A DNA stretch of 64,000 nt, taken from assembly GCA_946406115.1 (NCBI GenBank), contig OX291545.1:14956001-15020000 (forward strand), read 5' to 3'. The notes beneath the pieces are model-generated. The model ran no database searches. It was not told the origin of the DNA and saw only the letters and a program-made list of their open reading frames with translations. This DNA is from Apoda limacodes (taxonomy: Eukaryota > Arthropoda > Insecta > Lepidoptera > Limacodidae). This document shows, piece by piece, positions 35,160 through 47,279 of the stretch. Both the position numbers and the translations under genes were made by a program. Numbering within the stretch: the first letter of the stretch is position 1; each line of letters starts with the position of its first letter.

Positions 35160-37100
35160 AATGAAAAAAAAATTAACCAGCACTTTCAAAGAGTTCAAGT
35201 GCACACATACAAATAGTAATAAACTTTTGTGATGACAGGTCACTGTTGTGTTTTATACTATGCTATACTATTATACTATATTATATTATACTATCATCAG
35301 GACATTTACTATCAAGTAATAGTTCTTTAGTATTATATACGAGTTAATAAGAGGGCAGAGTAAAAAGTTTGGAAAAAATCAACTTATTTAGGAATAGTTA
35401 TCGCAATTGAATTAATTCCTTTCTTTTAGTACTCTTTTTATGAAAGAATAATGATTTTCAGCCAGTTTGTCAGTTATTTTTGTTTTGACGAACACAAAAC
35501 AAAAACAATTAAATGCATTTTCGCTAGTGAATTTCGTGTGTTGATTAAACATTATTTTTTGCATAATAAATAAGAATTAGGGACGGAAACGAAACAGACT
35601 TAAGAGGATACGAATCGCGGCGCCTCGCAGCGGGCATCATACAAACGAATTTCTCATTTGTTTTCGACACATACTGATCAATCACTGTGAAATTTCTTAG
35701 TCATAATCCCAAGCTGAATACCTTTGTCTGTGGTTTTACCATTTGTATGAAAAACTACAATTCTGTATGTAACTTTTGAACTATGAAATTTAATAGAAAA
35801 CTGGCACAATGCAGACCTAGATATTTATTACTAGAACATGTCTTTAAAATTTCGTGGTGTTTGATCAGCATGTGTCAAAAATAAGTGCGAAATTCATTTG
35901 TATGAAGTACGCTGAAAGGCGTTTCGAAGCGCGAATAGGTCCGAGAACAAAAAAGGAAGTTTAATATGTTGAGGGCAACAAGTAGTAAGCATATAAAAAC
36001 AAGTCTGTTTATTTTTTATTCCTTGACGTCGTAGCGAAACATCTAATGAACCTAATTTTTGGCACAACAAAGAAGCACATAGAATACTTTTATCCCAATC
36101 TAGAGTTCCAACGGTAATAGGTTTTTTGCAGGGTAATGTTTCACGTCACAAAAAAGCATCGAGATGACCGGTTTTATTCATATGTTTAGGCCGATTTTGC
36201 TAGAACAGTATGGAAAGAGTGGAAGAAGGTCGGATTTACCAATTTTAAAATTCTAAAACTATGAAGATGTGACATACGGGGACAGATAAAAGGACGAGTT
36301 TACTCGAGTAATTCCAACTGTTTCTTTCAACGAAACCCAGAAACTTTTGTGTATTTTTCTTTACGATTTTTTATATTATCAAAATTATACAGTTTCGACC
36401 TACTAAGATAGTAAATCCGTCGGTTTCATAAAACTCAAGAGATAGTAGGGATTCCCGTGTGTTCGATGCCAGAATATTCATAATTAAATACCTGCTAAAT
36501 TAAGGAGTCTTTTGGCATACTCAGTTACGGATAAATCAATAAGTCCAAATTTAATCCGTTTAGGCTATCGTTTGGCATCTTTGCAAAGTATAAGTCAAGA
36601 AAACCGGCCATTTATTATTTTTTACCTAACTACGTCTTAAGGAAAAACAATCCCACAGCATTTTTCTTATTGAAATCCAAAATACACCTCAAATCCTATC
36701 TAAATGATTTATTCTTAATTGACTTTAAAATGGTATATGTTCAATGCGATAGCATTAGGTACTATCAGCAATTAGCAAAATTTCATTAATAAATGTCTAA
36801 AATTTTAGATAGGTACGCGGTTGTGACAAACACAAGCATTAACAAACAAACAGATTAACATCAGAATAAATAATAAATAAAGCATTACTCTTTTACATAA
36901 AAAACTCACTTTTACAATGCATCAAAGTGTGGCAAAACAAATACAAATCCTCACATCACTCTTAGTAATACCACGTAATACCCAACACCTTTAATATGAT
37001 TTATTCAAAATTAATATAAAACAAAAGAACACCACCAATCCGATAACTTGAATAATGCAAATAGCAAACAAGATTTAATTACAAATTATCAACAGGTACT
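35160..37100. other. Candidate CHS2 first intron
   Basis: Lies between the putative noncoding exon (donor at 37104) and the ATG exon (acceptor ending 35156). No coding exon or nameable repeat seen; AT-rich throughout. Confidence 0.35.
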
Positions 37101-37103
37101 TAC

Positions 37104-37330
37104 CCGATATTTTTTCATATCATTCGACCGTCATTTCGTTATCAAGTCTAGATTCTTGATTATCACAAAGCAGTAATGACCGTGATTTTTGGGATTTCTA
37201 AGGAATCGACAATATCACTAGTTGCCTTTGTGATTGTTATCATTAAATCGCATTAGTAGGTACCCAAATTCTTTGCACATGAACAATTGAATTTAATATC
37301 CTTGTGCAAGAACTAAAAATTATGTATATA
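37104..37330 (-). promoter_or_regulatory. Candidate CHS2 promoter and noncoding first exon
   Basis: The CHS2 ATG exon has its own upstream acceptor, so a noncoding exon must precede it. A perfect donor (CGG then GTAAGTACC) ends at 37104. TATATA lies at about 37324-37329, ~220 bases upstream of that donor. Four TGATAA (GATA-factor) motifs fall within 37086-37242. GATA factors drive many insect midgut genes. The transcription start itself is inferred. Confidence 0.4.
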
Positions 37331-37373
37331 GGAACAACGATAGGGACTTAATTGTAAATGAAAAAACATAAAA

Positions 37374-37628
37374 AATAATTTTGGACATTACACATAACAC
37401 GTCTGGCCCCAAAGTAAGCAAAGCTTTTGTTATGGGTACCAAGCAACGGATACAAATATATCAATATTTCTTTTATTGTGTAAACACATACATATTCATA
37501 AATACACCCAGACTCAAGACGAACACAAATGTTTCAATTATGACATAAATGTTTGTCCAGTGCGGGAATCGAACCCACACCCTCTGCACAGTAGCTGGCC
37601 ACACTACCACCTAGGCTGCGAGGGAGTT
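37374..37628 (-). repeat. tRNA-headed SINE in the CHS2 upstream region
   Basis: Head (37560-37628, minus) carries a box-B-like gggaatcgaacccacac. Then come the shared body (ttgtgttcgtcttgagt, cgggtgt) and the shared tail with aagctttgcttac and gtgtaatgtcc near 37374-37435. Same family as the copies at 5261, 13045 and 54762. It sits between the MPND poly(A) signal and the CHS2 first exon. Confidence 0.75.
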
Positions 37629-37798
37629 GTCAATCCGAGAACTTGCAGAAGTGATAACAAAATCGTACATTTCATCCAAATTTGAAGTACTAGGTAATTG
37701 CCTATATTTTCCATTTAGCAGTATTCCAATTATAAAAGATAAATTTTGATACTGAATTAGGTGCTGTCATTACTGATAATAGTAAATAATAAAACGAT

Positions 37799-37804
37799 TT
37801 TATT
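37799..37804 (-). terminator. MPND polyadenylation signal
   Basis: AATAAA on the minus strand 229 bases after the MPND stop. Confidence 0.5.
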
Positions 37805-38032
37805 CAGTCATTTTACTTATCAATAACTCAAATAAATATAAAAAGTACAATTTACGTCTAATCTATAACACTCCTAAAGTAAACACAACTTACAAACGTA
37901 TCAGAAAAGATAAAATTTAGGCAGCTTTTTAGTTAACTAATACAACTTATCAACTATTTTCTGCATCCATCGTATCTTTTTTTTAAATACTGTCTATTAC
38001 ATACAATACAAGAGATTCAATCTATCTAGTCT

Positions 38033-39663
38033 TTAATTTTCGTTTTCATTGCTTGTGCTTTTATTCATACTATAGTCTTGTTCTTTTCCGTAATCAATTG
38101 GCTCATCCATTTTCGAGAAGTTGCTCATTGCAACTTGCGCCATGGTGTCTACAATACCAGGTGGGTTAGAATACGAATGACTAGACATCGGCATTGCCGT
38201 AACAGATTCCTCGGATTTAGAAAGTTTCAATGGTTGACTATAATCAGTCATGTAATCTGGCATAGTTGTCTTCTTAGTTAATTCTAACATCTGATTCAAA
38301 AAAGAATCACCACCCATTCTTGGCATATGATAATCTGTTGGTTGGTTTTCTACATTTTCAGGCTTTGGAGGTTCAACTTTTGAAGATACCGTTTGTTCAA
38401 CAAGCTTTATGGGATCCGTCGCAGTAGAGTCAGATTTTGATTTAGGGATATTACCAAAATCTGGAGGCAAATAATCTTTATTACCTTTTAATAAATCGTG
38501 CGGTGATTTCATCAAGGGATTTTGATCTAGCCCTGCTTTCGAAGATATTGGACTGCTGGTTGAAAGAGGCTTCATTAAGGACTCCTGCATTTTCAACAAC
38601 GATGGAGATAAAAACATATTGTTTGCTGCTAACGTAGACTTGGACATTGGATCTGGTATACCCAATATACCTGCACTGGAATACTTGCTTGCAGAGAATA
38701 AAGCATTAGCAATGTCCGCGGAACTCATCATGAGATTTGAAGCAATATTTGCAGGTATAGGTGTGGCAGAGGTAGTACTAGCTGATGAACTACTAGAAGA
38801 CATTTTATCATAATTTCCAATATTACTGGTTAGATTCTGTAAGGATGCAGCATAAGAAGGTGGATCATTAAGTTTACTGCCAGATAAACTAGCAGCTAAG
38901 CTTGATGTCATTCCTGGATTGAGACTGGTTAACATACTGTTTGCTGCAGCCAGACTATCAAGACCAGTTGCTCCTAAAGACATGGGCATATTAGTAGTTC
39001 CTAGGCCTAAAGCCATGCTCGTTAGCATATCTAATCCAGTCGGATATCCGGTGGGAAGAGAAGAGCTTGATTTTGATGATTTTGATGTTGTTGGTAAAAC
39101 AGGTATATTTAGTTGTGGTGCCTCGAATTTATGAGGCGAACTAGATCCAATACCCGAAGAAACATTAATAGGAGGAACACCAACTGGTCTGCTGACCATT
39201 TGTTGAAGAGTACTGACGGAAGGATAATTAGACGCTGATGATGCCTGGTTTGCCTTAGATACTGGAATAGGCTGAGGAACAGCCAACAACGCATCTAAAT
39301 CTAATTTATCGTCGTTTTCAGACGAACACCCTAATTCCTCGCGAATAAAATGCCATAGTAGCCCATCACTTTGTTCTCTGGGAAACTTAGGTGTCAGTGT
39401 ACATTTCAATTTGTCCAAATATGTAATGTCGGCTTTAAAGTTTTCCTTGAAATTAATGAATGTATCATCAGGAAACATAAAATAGTACTTTATACTTTTC
39501 TTAATTTGTTCCATGGCGTGCGTTGATAAATGCGAATCAGGTATCATGTTATACTGTAGTAGTAAAGGTCGCGGATATTCTGTTGGTCTCTGTTCTGGTG
39601 GCGGCGTTACCCAGAAACATGTAAGAGACGATTCCAGAACAGGGCTCTCAGGATTATATGGCG
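38033..39663 (-). CDS. MPND: MPND last exon with long low-complexity tail
   Basis: Residues ~356-898. Starts SPYNPESPVLESSLTCFWVT (end of the MPN fold), continues FPREQSDGLLWHFIREELG, then Ser/Met/Leu/Asn-rich sequence to the TAA at 38033. A 1.6-kb unbroken exon. The tail has no domain I recognise. Confidence 0.92.
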
Positions 39664-42600
39664 CTGAAAAAAATGCACGTTTTACAACATATAAAACCAT
39701 TTAAAGTGTATAAACACCTTTGTTATGTAATGGCATGGATTTTTTGATGCATCTTAATATTCTGCATATTCAGAACATAAAAAATCTACCAAGTGCAAGA
39801 GAAAATATCCTGGGATGTGTATTTAGTTATGATGACATTATAGAGCTCACACAAGGAAAAAAACGTATTCAAATACAGATTCAGTGTTTGAAAACGTTTT
39901 TATTTTAAACAATAAAAATCACACACATACTCACATTCACATACCTAGACAAACTCAAATGTAGAGATAACGATTTATTTTAGTGTATTAGTTGTACTAG
40001 GTACTTACAACGGTATTTGATAGATATTTAAAAAATGGCAATTTTTAAAAAACTATTAACATACCGATGTAGGTGTATGGTAATCTATATTTTATTTTGT
40101 GTTATGTATGACTGATGACGCCGAAATTGACTGGCGAAATTTTTTAAACTACTGTTTTTATTTATATTAATATATATTTGTTAAGAATAAAAAACGAAAA
40201 CAACAAGAATTACAAATAATTGCATCATTTCATTAAGACCTCAGATAAATTTGAATACATACAAAACTACTTACAGATTATTACACCAATACATGGTGTG
40301 TATGATATTTCGGATGGACCCCTCATTTTAATTTGATATTCCAACTGATTGTCACAATCTCTTAGACTAGGCATAGCCGGGTTTGTAGGATGAGAATGAT
40401 ACCATCCAAGAAGCGTCAGACCAAGCTTCTCCATTTCCATCTGGATTTCTATCTCCACCAAAACTCTTGGCCTGCTGTCTTTTTTACTTATCAAACATGG
40501 AAATGTATGTGTTATTACTACATCTGTAGATAAAAGAAATATATTTAATAGAAGCATGTGGGACTCCAAAAATCTACACTTTATTATCTTTGTGCAACTT
40601 ACTATGACTATTTAAGTCCCAAGTTCCAGCTAAGTATCCATAGACTTCCTCCTTCTTCAAATGACAATGAATATCAAGAATAAGACAAGCGTTTGAACTG
40701 ACTGACACCAGAAATGGCTGGACTTTACCCACAGATGAAAAAGACACTGCTTCTATAAGCATATTCCCATCACTGAAAATTTAAAACAATATAATTAATA
40801 TTGCTTAAGTTGAGACGAGATGGCACTATGTGTTATATTAACGAATATTTATTTATTGTTACAATAAAATAAATAATAATAATAAGAAATCTTAAATTCT
40901 TATTTTTGCGGATGTGCGGTCCACCTAATGTCACTGTAGCTTATGCAGCACCAGTAAAGTAGCATTACACGCACGTTGCCGACCATTTAAAACTCAAAAC
41001 ACTCCTTTCTTGAAGTTGAACTTGAATTTCGTTTCAGATTTAAAAAAGAAGAAAGAGTGGCCTAATATTTTTCGATACTCACTGCTGCACCATTCTGTTT
41101 GGAACTGTATTATGCTTCATAACAACCCTTTGCGGTGGAGGTTCGGGTGGACATTCAACTTCCATTTCAGTTTCATCTGCAAAAAAAATAAATTTAAATA
41201 TACAACCAAAACAACAACCAACTTCAAAAATGGTAAAAATAATTATTTAAAAAAAATCTGATCTAAATTGGTGGCTATCACTTTAACAGTTTATAACACA
41301 CTTCACTTGCACAACAACAACTTCAAACTGTAATTTAAAAACAGATTTTTCGAAATAATAATTTTTTCCATTTTTATGCATATTTTTGAAGTTGGTTGTT
41401 GTTTTTGTAAAAAAAGTTTGATTTCTTTACATTCCAGTGACCTATTGGCTTATTTTTTTAGTACACTAAAAAATATCCAAATCGCTTCAAGTGTGCCTAT
41501 AAAAATTTTAAGTTCATTTGATTTCTCCGGGATCCCATCATTATATCCTGACCTTATGATCATGGGTATCCATTTGTAGTATACCAAAACCTTCTCCAGA
41601 ATGAAACAAATACCTTTCTAAAAACCGCATCAAAATGAGTTTCACCAAACGCGAGATAATCGAGGACAAACATACACGTCAAACTGAGAACCTCCTTTTT
41701 TTGAGTCGGTTAAAAACGATTAACATTAACAACTATCAACCAATATTTCACTTATGGTGGCAGACACTATTTGATTTTATTGAATTATATGTAGGTTTCA
41801 TAGTAACAAAAAATATTTTTTTACCTACTAGACAACTTCATTGCACGCCAATAACATGAGTTTTTGGTCTTAATGCGTTAGAAGCATTATTTAAAATAAG
41901 TACTAAGTTTAAGTTACTAATTCATACTAAGACTGTTTTTTTTTCGATAAATACATTTTTTCAAAGGTACGAAAACATGAAAAGGTTATCGGACTACAAT
42001 GACTACCTTTACTTTACTATGTTTCGGTTAAATCCTAAAATAAGCTTGACTTGGTCGGCTTTATCTCCATAAAGTAATAAAAAAAACTCTTCATTTTCAC
42101 TTTACATATACAGGGGAGAAACTTTTATTTTTTGTTCCAAAACGACAAAAATAATTTTATATATTCCTGTTTCAAAATGTTCCAAATACCAATATACATG
42201 CACGCCCAATGAAAAAAAGAGTGTATTTTTTAGTTGCGCGGCAGGGGATCAACTAAGCTAATATTTTTCAATATGCTTAGACAAAGTACTTTGAAAGGTG
42301 CCCGGATTACATACATATTAGCTAAATATGGAATACAAACTAGTACTCCATATTGCATAAGGAGGTTTAGTCCACCACGCTGATTTAGTGCGTGTTGGTC
42401 GACATTATGGAGCTACTGGCAACTCAACTGTCAGGTTTGAAGATACCTCTAATACTTTTTTTACACTGAAAACTGTGTAAATTGTAACATATTAAAATTG
42501 GAGTTTTGTAGAAAGCCAGATCCAGATCATTACAGTCAGAATGGTCAAAGATCCCAGAGCCGCCAGACCTACGTATAATAGAGTTAGAGCTAATACTTTC

Positions 42601-45600
42601 ACAATATTTAGATATTATGTAGGTAATAAACCCTTATTATATAATATTAATAAAAGTGAGGCCCTTATACAAATAACAGATAAGAAAGGCACAAACAAAT
42701 CATACTCTACGTTAAAGTAGCTTGGCTGGTTTTTTATGTATGTTTTACATCTATCTATATATATAAAAAAAAAAGTCGTATTAGTTACACTATATATAAC
42801 TTTAATAATTGGTGGGGAGGTGGCTTAGAACCAGGAGACAGACAGGATACTTTTATCTCGCTCGGTCAAGTGCGAGTCGGGCTCGCGCAATAAGGGTAAA
42901 TCGATTGTAATGAAATTTTGGTAAGCTGTTATGCACACGCCGGGGATTGTTCTGAGAAAGAAAACAGTGTGAAGTGCAAGTCGGACAGGGTCAAGTACGA
43001 GTCGGTAAACCGATTTTAATGCAATTTTGGTAAATTGTTGTGCACACGCCGGGGAAAGTTAGTTACAGTATATATTACGACTTGCGTTTTAGCAAACTTA
43101 AGAGACAAAAAATAAATAATACCATCAGTATGCATATTCTCCCTTTGTTGCTGTTTCTTGCGCAGATAAGTTGCTTTAATTGTATCTAATTTTTTCCCCC
43201 TGTATTTAACAGAAGCCCATCCACAGCCGGAACGCTTATCTGGGTTTATTATTCGTTTACAATGTATTGCCCAAGCTGATGGGGAACAGAATATTGTTTC
43301 TGTTTCATGTGACTTTATTTTACCATCTGGCAGCAAGTCACCAACAAACTTTTGTCCCTGAAAATTTATTGATATATTTAATTTGTGTGCCTTTAGCAAT
43401 TTGTATACTGCAGCAAACTTGCCTTTCTGTCAGCTAATCAAACAATAAAAATTATAAAAAAACAGAATCAATTTAACAGTAGGAAACTAAAAGTATAATA
43501 CTGTTTATAAATATTGATTGAGATAATGTTAGAACATACTAAAAGAAAAAACCGACATGAGTTTAACATATAAACTACATATGTTATAAGTAGTATAAAA
43601 ATATATCATTGTAACCTATATAAACCTTGCAATAGGTACTGTGCATTATAAATAATGTAATAGTGCAGTAAAGTAGTATTTCTAGAAGAAAAACACTGTG
43701 GTTAGGGTACAGGGACATTTCCAAACCCAGATGAACTATATATATAACAAGATATATACCTATATTAGTGGAGTTTTGTTTACTGAAATAATGTACATTA
43801 TGCACTTAATGCCAATAATTAAAAAATGAATCAAGAGTGCTATGTTTATGGCCTTTGAATTTAGCTGGATTATGAAATTTAATGCATTGAAGCTGCAAAT
43901 AAAAGTCTCCTATTATATGAACAAGATGGATGGATGTATTAATTTGCAATGGTGTAAGGGTACTAATCCAGCTTCACTGATTGATTGCAACCTTTGTTTT
44001 AACAGAAAGTTTGAATTCATTTACTTATATCCTTAATTGTTGCAGTTTGTGTTAATTTCCTAACATTTTCTGGTGATACTGGCAACTACACTTATTTTAC
44101 ACCGTTAATAACATTTTAATATGGTATGATTAGATTTTAGATATTCATGTTTAAATTTTCAATTAACAACAAACCATACCAGATATTCTATGGTCATTGC
44201 AGCTGTTCCTGGTTCTAACATTTTATCTTCTAACAACATCTGCAAAGTTACACCTCTTCCAGGAGTTGACTTGCTACCAGGCTGAGCTTCAGAATCCTTA
44301 AATATAAAAACATATAAATAACAAAACACTGATTTTGATGTGCAAGTTATCATACTATCATCTTGAAGAAAAACAGAGTACATTTCAGTCGGATACTTTA
44401 CAAATTTCTGCAGGATTTATTTCAGTAACTTTTCAAATTCTATACTTGCATGTAAGATTATGGCTGAAGTCTACATGTCTGTGCAAGCCTTAGAACCCAA
44501 GAAAAGCAGAGTTTTAGAGGATCTTCCTCCCACAATGAACCCTAGAAACTTTTGAGGTTCGGTACTACACAAATTACATCTCAATCATCTGTGCTTGGTC
44601 AGTCCTCTACATACTGTATACAGCAGATGTACCAACAAAACCTGAAGTCACTAGGGCAACCTTTACAGACGACACTGCCATATTGTCAAGCCATAAAGAT
44701 CCACAAGTAGCCTCAGACTTGCTGCAAAAGGGACTAGACAAAATACAGGAGTGGTTAAAGAGCTAATGTGACACAATTAGTGCAAATCACATTTACACTC
44801 AGAAAAGGAAACTGCACACCTGTATGAATTGGAGATAACATTTGACCACACAAAACTTGTATCAAATACCTGGGACTCCACCTAGACTGCCAATTGAACT
44901 GGAAAGAGCACATCAAGGGCAAAGAGGAGGAAATCTCCCTCAGATACAGAAATTTAACCTGGATGCTTGGACGCAACTCCAGACATCCCTAAGTCAATTA
45001 ACTATTAATCTACAAAGTTGTGCTGAGGCCGGTATGGAAGTATGGCATAGAACTCTTGGGAAACTCAAGCAACTCCAATATAGCCATCCTAAAGCACCAG
45101 CAGAACAAAATACTTCCAGCAATAATTAACTTCCATGGTTGATCACGAACATTAAAATCCATGAACAACCGCTAAATAAACAGTAAGAAAGAAACCGGAA
45201 TATAGCAGGAAAATATAAAGAGCAACGAGCTAACCTACAGAACTATGTGCTATGCTTGTAGTTATGTCATGGCATTGGAAGACCGGCAATAAAGTCACGA
45301 AATCCCCAAGTAGCTGTCCTCACTGGAGGTACACTCTGCATGTTAACAACACCTAAGAACTCATCTACTCATAATTCAAAGACTGATTGCAGATAAAACC
45401 CAAAGTGAAAAAACATTTTTTTTTTCTTTCCTAACTGGCAACACTATATCTGTCAAACTAGTCTGCCAAATTTTGGAGGTGAGTTTATGCTACCTTACCA
45501 AATCGGCAGTGCAATGCATGTACGAACTGCACAAGAGGGAGGCAAAGTGCCAGAAATAAAGTGCGCCTGTATTTATAAAAAAAAACTGTTTAATTCAGAA

Positions 45601-46462
45601 ATACCCGTGTAGGCAGTGTTAGGTTTACTTTGCAGAAAACCCACTATTTCACTATGTTTGACAATACAATGAGTTGATGCTTTGGTTCAACTTAACCTCA
45701 AACCAATAGTACATTGTGCATTAAGGATGGTAAGAATAATATACTTACAAGAGGCTATATTTTTGACTCAAGTTTGTAATTTCCATTCCACCCGTGTTAC
45801 ACACAATGTTTTTCATCACATTTGTGACTAAATAAGTAATAAGATACCTATCTAGAGAATTAACAAATCGAAAGTGTTGTCTATAGTTAAAACATGCTTA
45901 GACACATCTACAAAACTTATTTACAACCACAGTACCGATTTACAGTACACATATCTGATAGAATAGGTGCGTCATTACTGCCCGTAGGTTCTATGAGGGG
46001 GCTTTGCTTAGAGGAAAGTCAAAATTTACAAAGAGAAAGCTCATGGCAGGGCACATGATGATGATTCTTATAAGTGTGATGAAAAAATATTGAAAAATAT
46101 TATCTTGGTAACCTCAGTCGCACCAATCTTTAATAGGCCCAAATGTATAATTATAACAAGGAGGTGTTTTATAAGATGCTAATGAATGAACAAAATTGTA
46201 AAAAAGTTGTTTAAGGTTACAGAGAAAGCTTAGTACATATATAAGTTGAAGAAGTCCTTACTTCATCTGTGTATTCATCAACACTTCCTACATCTTCCTT
46301 GTCTTCTTCAGAAGGAACTTTCTGGGTTTCAACTGGTTTTCCTAATGTTTTCTCATCATTAACAGATAGCGTTTCAGAAGGTAAATTGTTAGAGGAATAG
46401 GTGTTTGTGCCAGACATGAGAGCTGCTGCTAAATGAGACGTTTGGACATCCATAGTGTCCAT
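38033..46462 (-). CDS. MPND: MPN-domain protein with RAMA domain (MPND-like), 7 coding exons
   Basis: Exons (minus): 46462-46262, 44296-44180, 43357-43123, 41176-41083, 40772-40603, 40523-40275, 39663-38033; 2697 nt, 898 residues, phase kept throughout. Residues ~68-184 form a RAMA domain (GRGVTLQMLLEDKMLEPGTA through SGCGWASVKYRGKKLDTIKA). Residues ~216-355 form the MPN domain. Its JAMM zinc site looks intact: Glu in KKEEVYGYLAGTW, HSHP at ~315-318, and Asp ten residues after the second His (PSLRD). The last ~540 residues are Ser/Met/Asn-rich low complexity, much longer than in the vertebrate protein. MPND relatives are putative deubiquitinase-type metalloproteases linked to chromatin; human MPND has been reported as a reader of N6-methyladenine DNA. 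Substrate here is unknown. Confidence 0.9.
40275..40523 (-). CDS. MPND: MPND coding exon 6 (JAMM His-His-Asp)
   Basis: HTFPCLISKKDSRPRVLVEI, LLGWYHSHPTNPAMPSLRD, then LEYQIKMRGPSEISYTPCIG. HxHx10D spacing is exact. Acceptor CTACAG, donor GTAAGT. Confidence 0.95.
40603..40772 (-). CDS. MPND: MPND coding exon 5 (MPN domain, JAMM Glu)
   Basis: DGNMLIEAVSFSSVGKVQPF, SSNACLILDIHCHLKKEEVY, GYLAGTWDLNSH. Contains the glutamate of the JAMM motif. Acceptor TTTCAG, donor GTAAGT. Confidence 0.92.
40802..40858 (+). repeat. SINE tail remnant
   Basis: gagacgagatggcactatgtg then gaatatttatttatt matches only the last part of the SINE family. MPND intron. Confidence 0.5.
40905..41015 (-). mobile_element. 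LINE 3' tail copy, diverged
   Basis: tgcggtccacctaatgtcac, gtagcttatg, cacgttgccgaccatttaaa and ctttcttgaag follow the order of the other tails with many changes; probably an older copy. Confidence 0.6.
41083..41176 (-). CDS. MPND: MPND coding exon 4
   Basis: Residues ~185-215: DETEMEVECPPEPPPQRVVM then KHNTVPNRMVQ. A small exon recovered from splice sites (TTTTGCAG acceptor, GTGAGT donor) that joins exons 3 and 5 in phase. Confidence 0.85.
41205..41410. repeat. Small foldback element, copy 3
   Basis: caaccaacttcaaaaatgg ... aaaaatctgatct pairs with cagatttttcgaaata ... ttgaagttggttg; loop has aacagtttataacacacttc acttg. MPND intron. Confidence 0.65.
41420..43010. other. MPND intron 3, no further exon
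   Basis: Holds a fragment of the cggtcaagtgcgagtcggg repeat near 42860-43020 (two direct copies of a ~120-bp block with ttgtgcacacgccgggga / ttatgcacacgccgggga). Nothing coding recognised. Confidence 0.45.
43123..43357 (-). CDS. MPND: MPND coding exon 3 (RAMA end)
   Basis: Residues 107-184: GQKFVGDLLPDGKIKSHETE, FCSPSAWAIHCKRIINPDKR, SGCGWASVKYRGKKLDTIKA and a basic KKQQQREN stretch. Acceptor TTTCAG; donor GTATTA at 43122, phase 1, matches exon 4. Confidence 0.9.
44180..44296 (-). CDS. MPND: MPND coding exon 2 (RAMA start)
   Basis: Residues 68-106: DSEAQPGSKSTPGRGVTLQM then LLEDKMLEPGTAAMTIEYL, the first half of the RAMA fold. Acceptor TTTAAG, donor GTATGG. Confidence 0.9.
44570..45360 (+). 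pseudogene. Jockey-type LINE fragment in MPND intron
   Basis: VLYILYTADVPTKPEVTRAT, FTDDTAILSSHKDPQVASDL and GLDKIQEWLKS are the YADD region and following helix of a Jockey RT (here FTDD). Further broken frames give a Trp-kYGIEL-like block and NKILPAIINFHG. Many stops. Opposite strand to MPND. Confidence 0.8.
45710..45985. repeat. Dispersed repeat, copy 2
   Basis: Matches the CHS2-intron repeat at 16795-17190 in the same orientation over several blocks (ttgactcaagtttgtaattt, gtgttacacacaatgttttt catcacatttg, ctgatagaatagg). Confidence 0.55.
46262..46462 (-). CDS. MPND: MPND coding exon 1
   Basis: Residues 1-67, MDTMDVQTSHLAAALMSGTN to VGSVDEYTDE: disordered, acidic. ATG at 46462; an alternative in-frame Met is three codons on. 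Donor GTAAGG. Confidence 0.85.
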
Positions 46463-46780
46463 AGTTTAAAAATCATAAATTAAACACTAAAAAAATTTCT
46501 TCTCCAGTTCCTGTTCGGTACTCAAATACTGAATCCGAGATAAGTTCATTTTAAAGAGAGAATTTTCAAATCATAAATATGGAACCTATAGGTATTGGAT
46601 ATAACAGATAATAATATATGTCCAGGGGATCGGATATATATTCCATCTATGACAGGTGTGAAGGAAAGAAATCTGCATGCAATTTTATTCACAAATTTTA
46701 TAGAATGTCTTTCGAAACAAATTTTATTTTTTTCATTCCTAGTTTTTTTTATAAATGAAAAGGCGAGGCGGGCTGCTTTA
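46463..46780. promoter_or_regulatory. Intergenic region between divergent MPND and Rab-like genes
   Basis: MPND starts at 46462 going left; the Rab-like coding region starts at 53883 going right but likely has a noncoding exon left of the LINE block. A shared promoter here is inferred from orientation; no clear motif was identified. Confidence 0.25.
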
Positions 46781-46782
46781 CC

Positions 46783-47148
46783 ATGTCCTGTGTGACCAGA
46801 TTAAATTTTTGGAAAATACCAAAGAGTAGTATAATTATACGGAAAGGTCACCTGGAAAAAAACACTAAAATATATAAAGATTTACAGGGCCGCGTTCAAA
46901 AACTCTACTGGGGTAAAGTTTTGTGCTCTCTATCCGTACTGTTCAAAGATTTTAGTCCATTTAACCACTGCATCGGCTGTTGGGACATCTACTTCATGTT
47001 CGAAAAGCATGGTGGCAGCATCAGTGATTTGGTAGAACGGCCTATCATCCGAAAGAACCAATCAAGGGCTGCGAAGCGACGTCGGGCGTCTCCATACCAC
47101 AAAGCGTCGCAACAGCAGGCATTCAAAAAAGGTCGTTCTTGGCGATGA
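46783..47148 (+). other. Unidentified 121-codon open frame
   Basis: Ends with a basic stretch (NQSRAAKRRRASPYHKASQQ). The minus strand of the same segment is also mostly open (LSDDRPFYQITDAATMLFEH, EVDVPTADAVVKWTKIFEQY, then a stop). No domain recognised on either strand; could be a decayed element or retrocopy 5' of the LINE block. Confidence 0.25.
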
Positions 47149-47279
47149 CCAATTTTTTACGCGATCAAAGCATTTTTATGTATATCTTCCTTATAAATAT
47201 TAAGGTAACTAAAAATCTATTTGCCTTTTTTAATAATTACGCATCTCATTTTATACTGCTCCCTCAAGTAACCTGCGAG

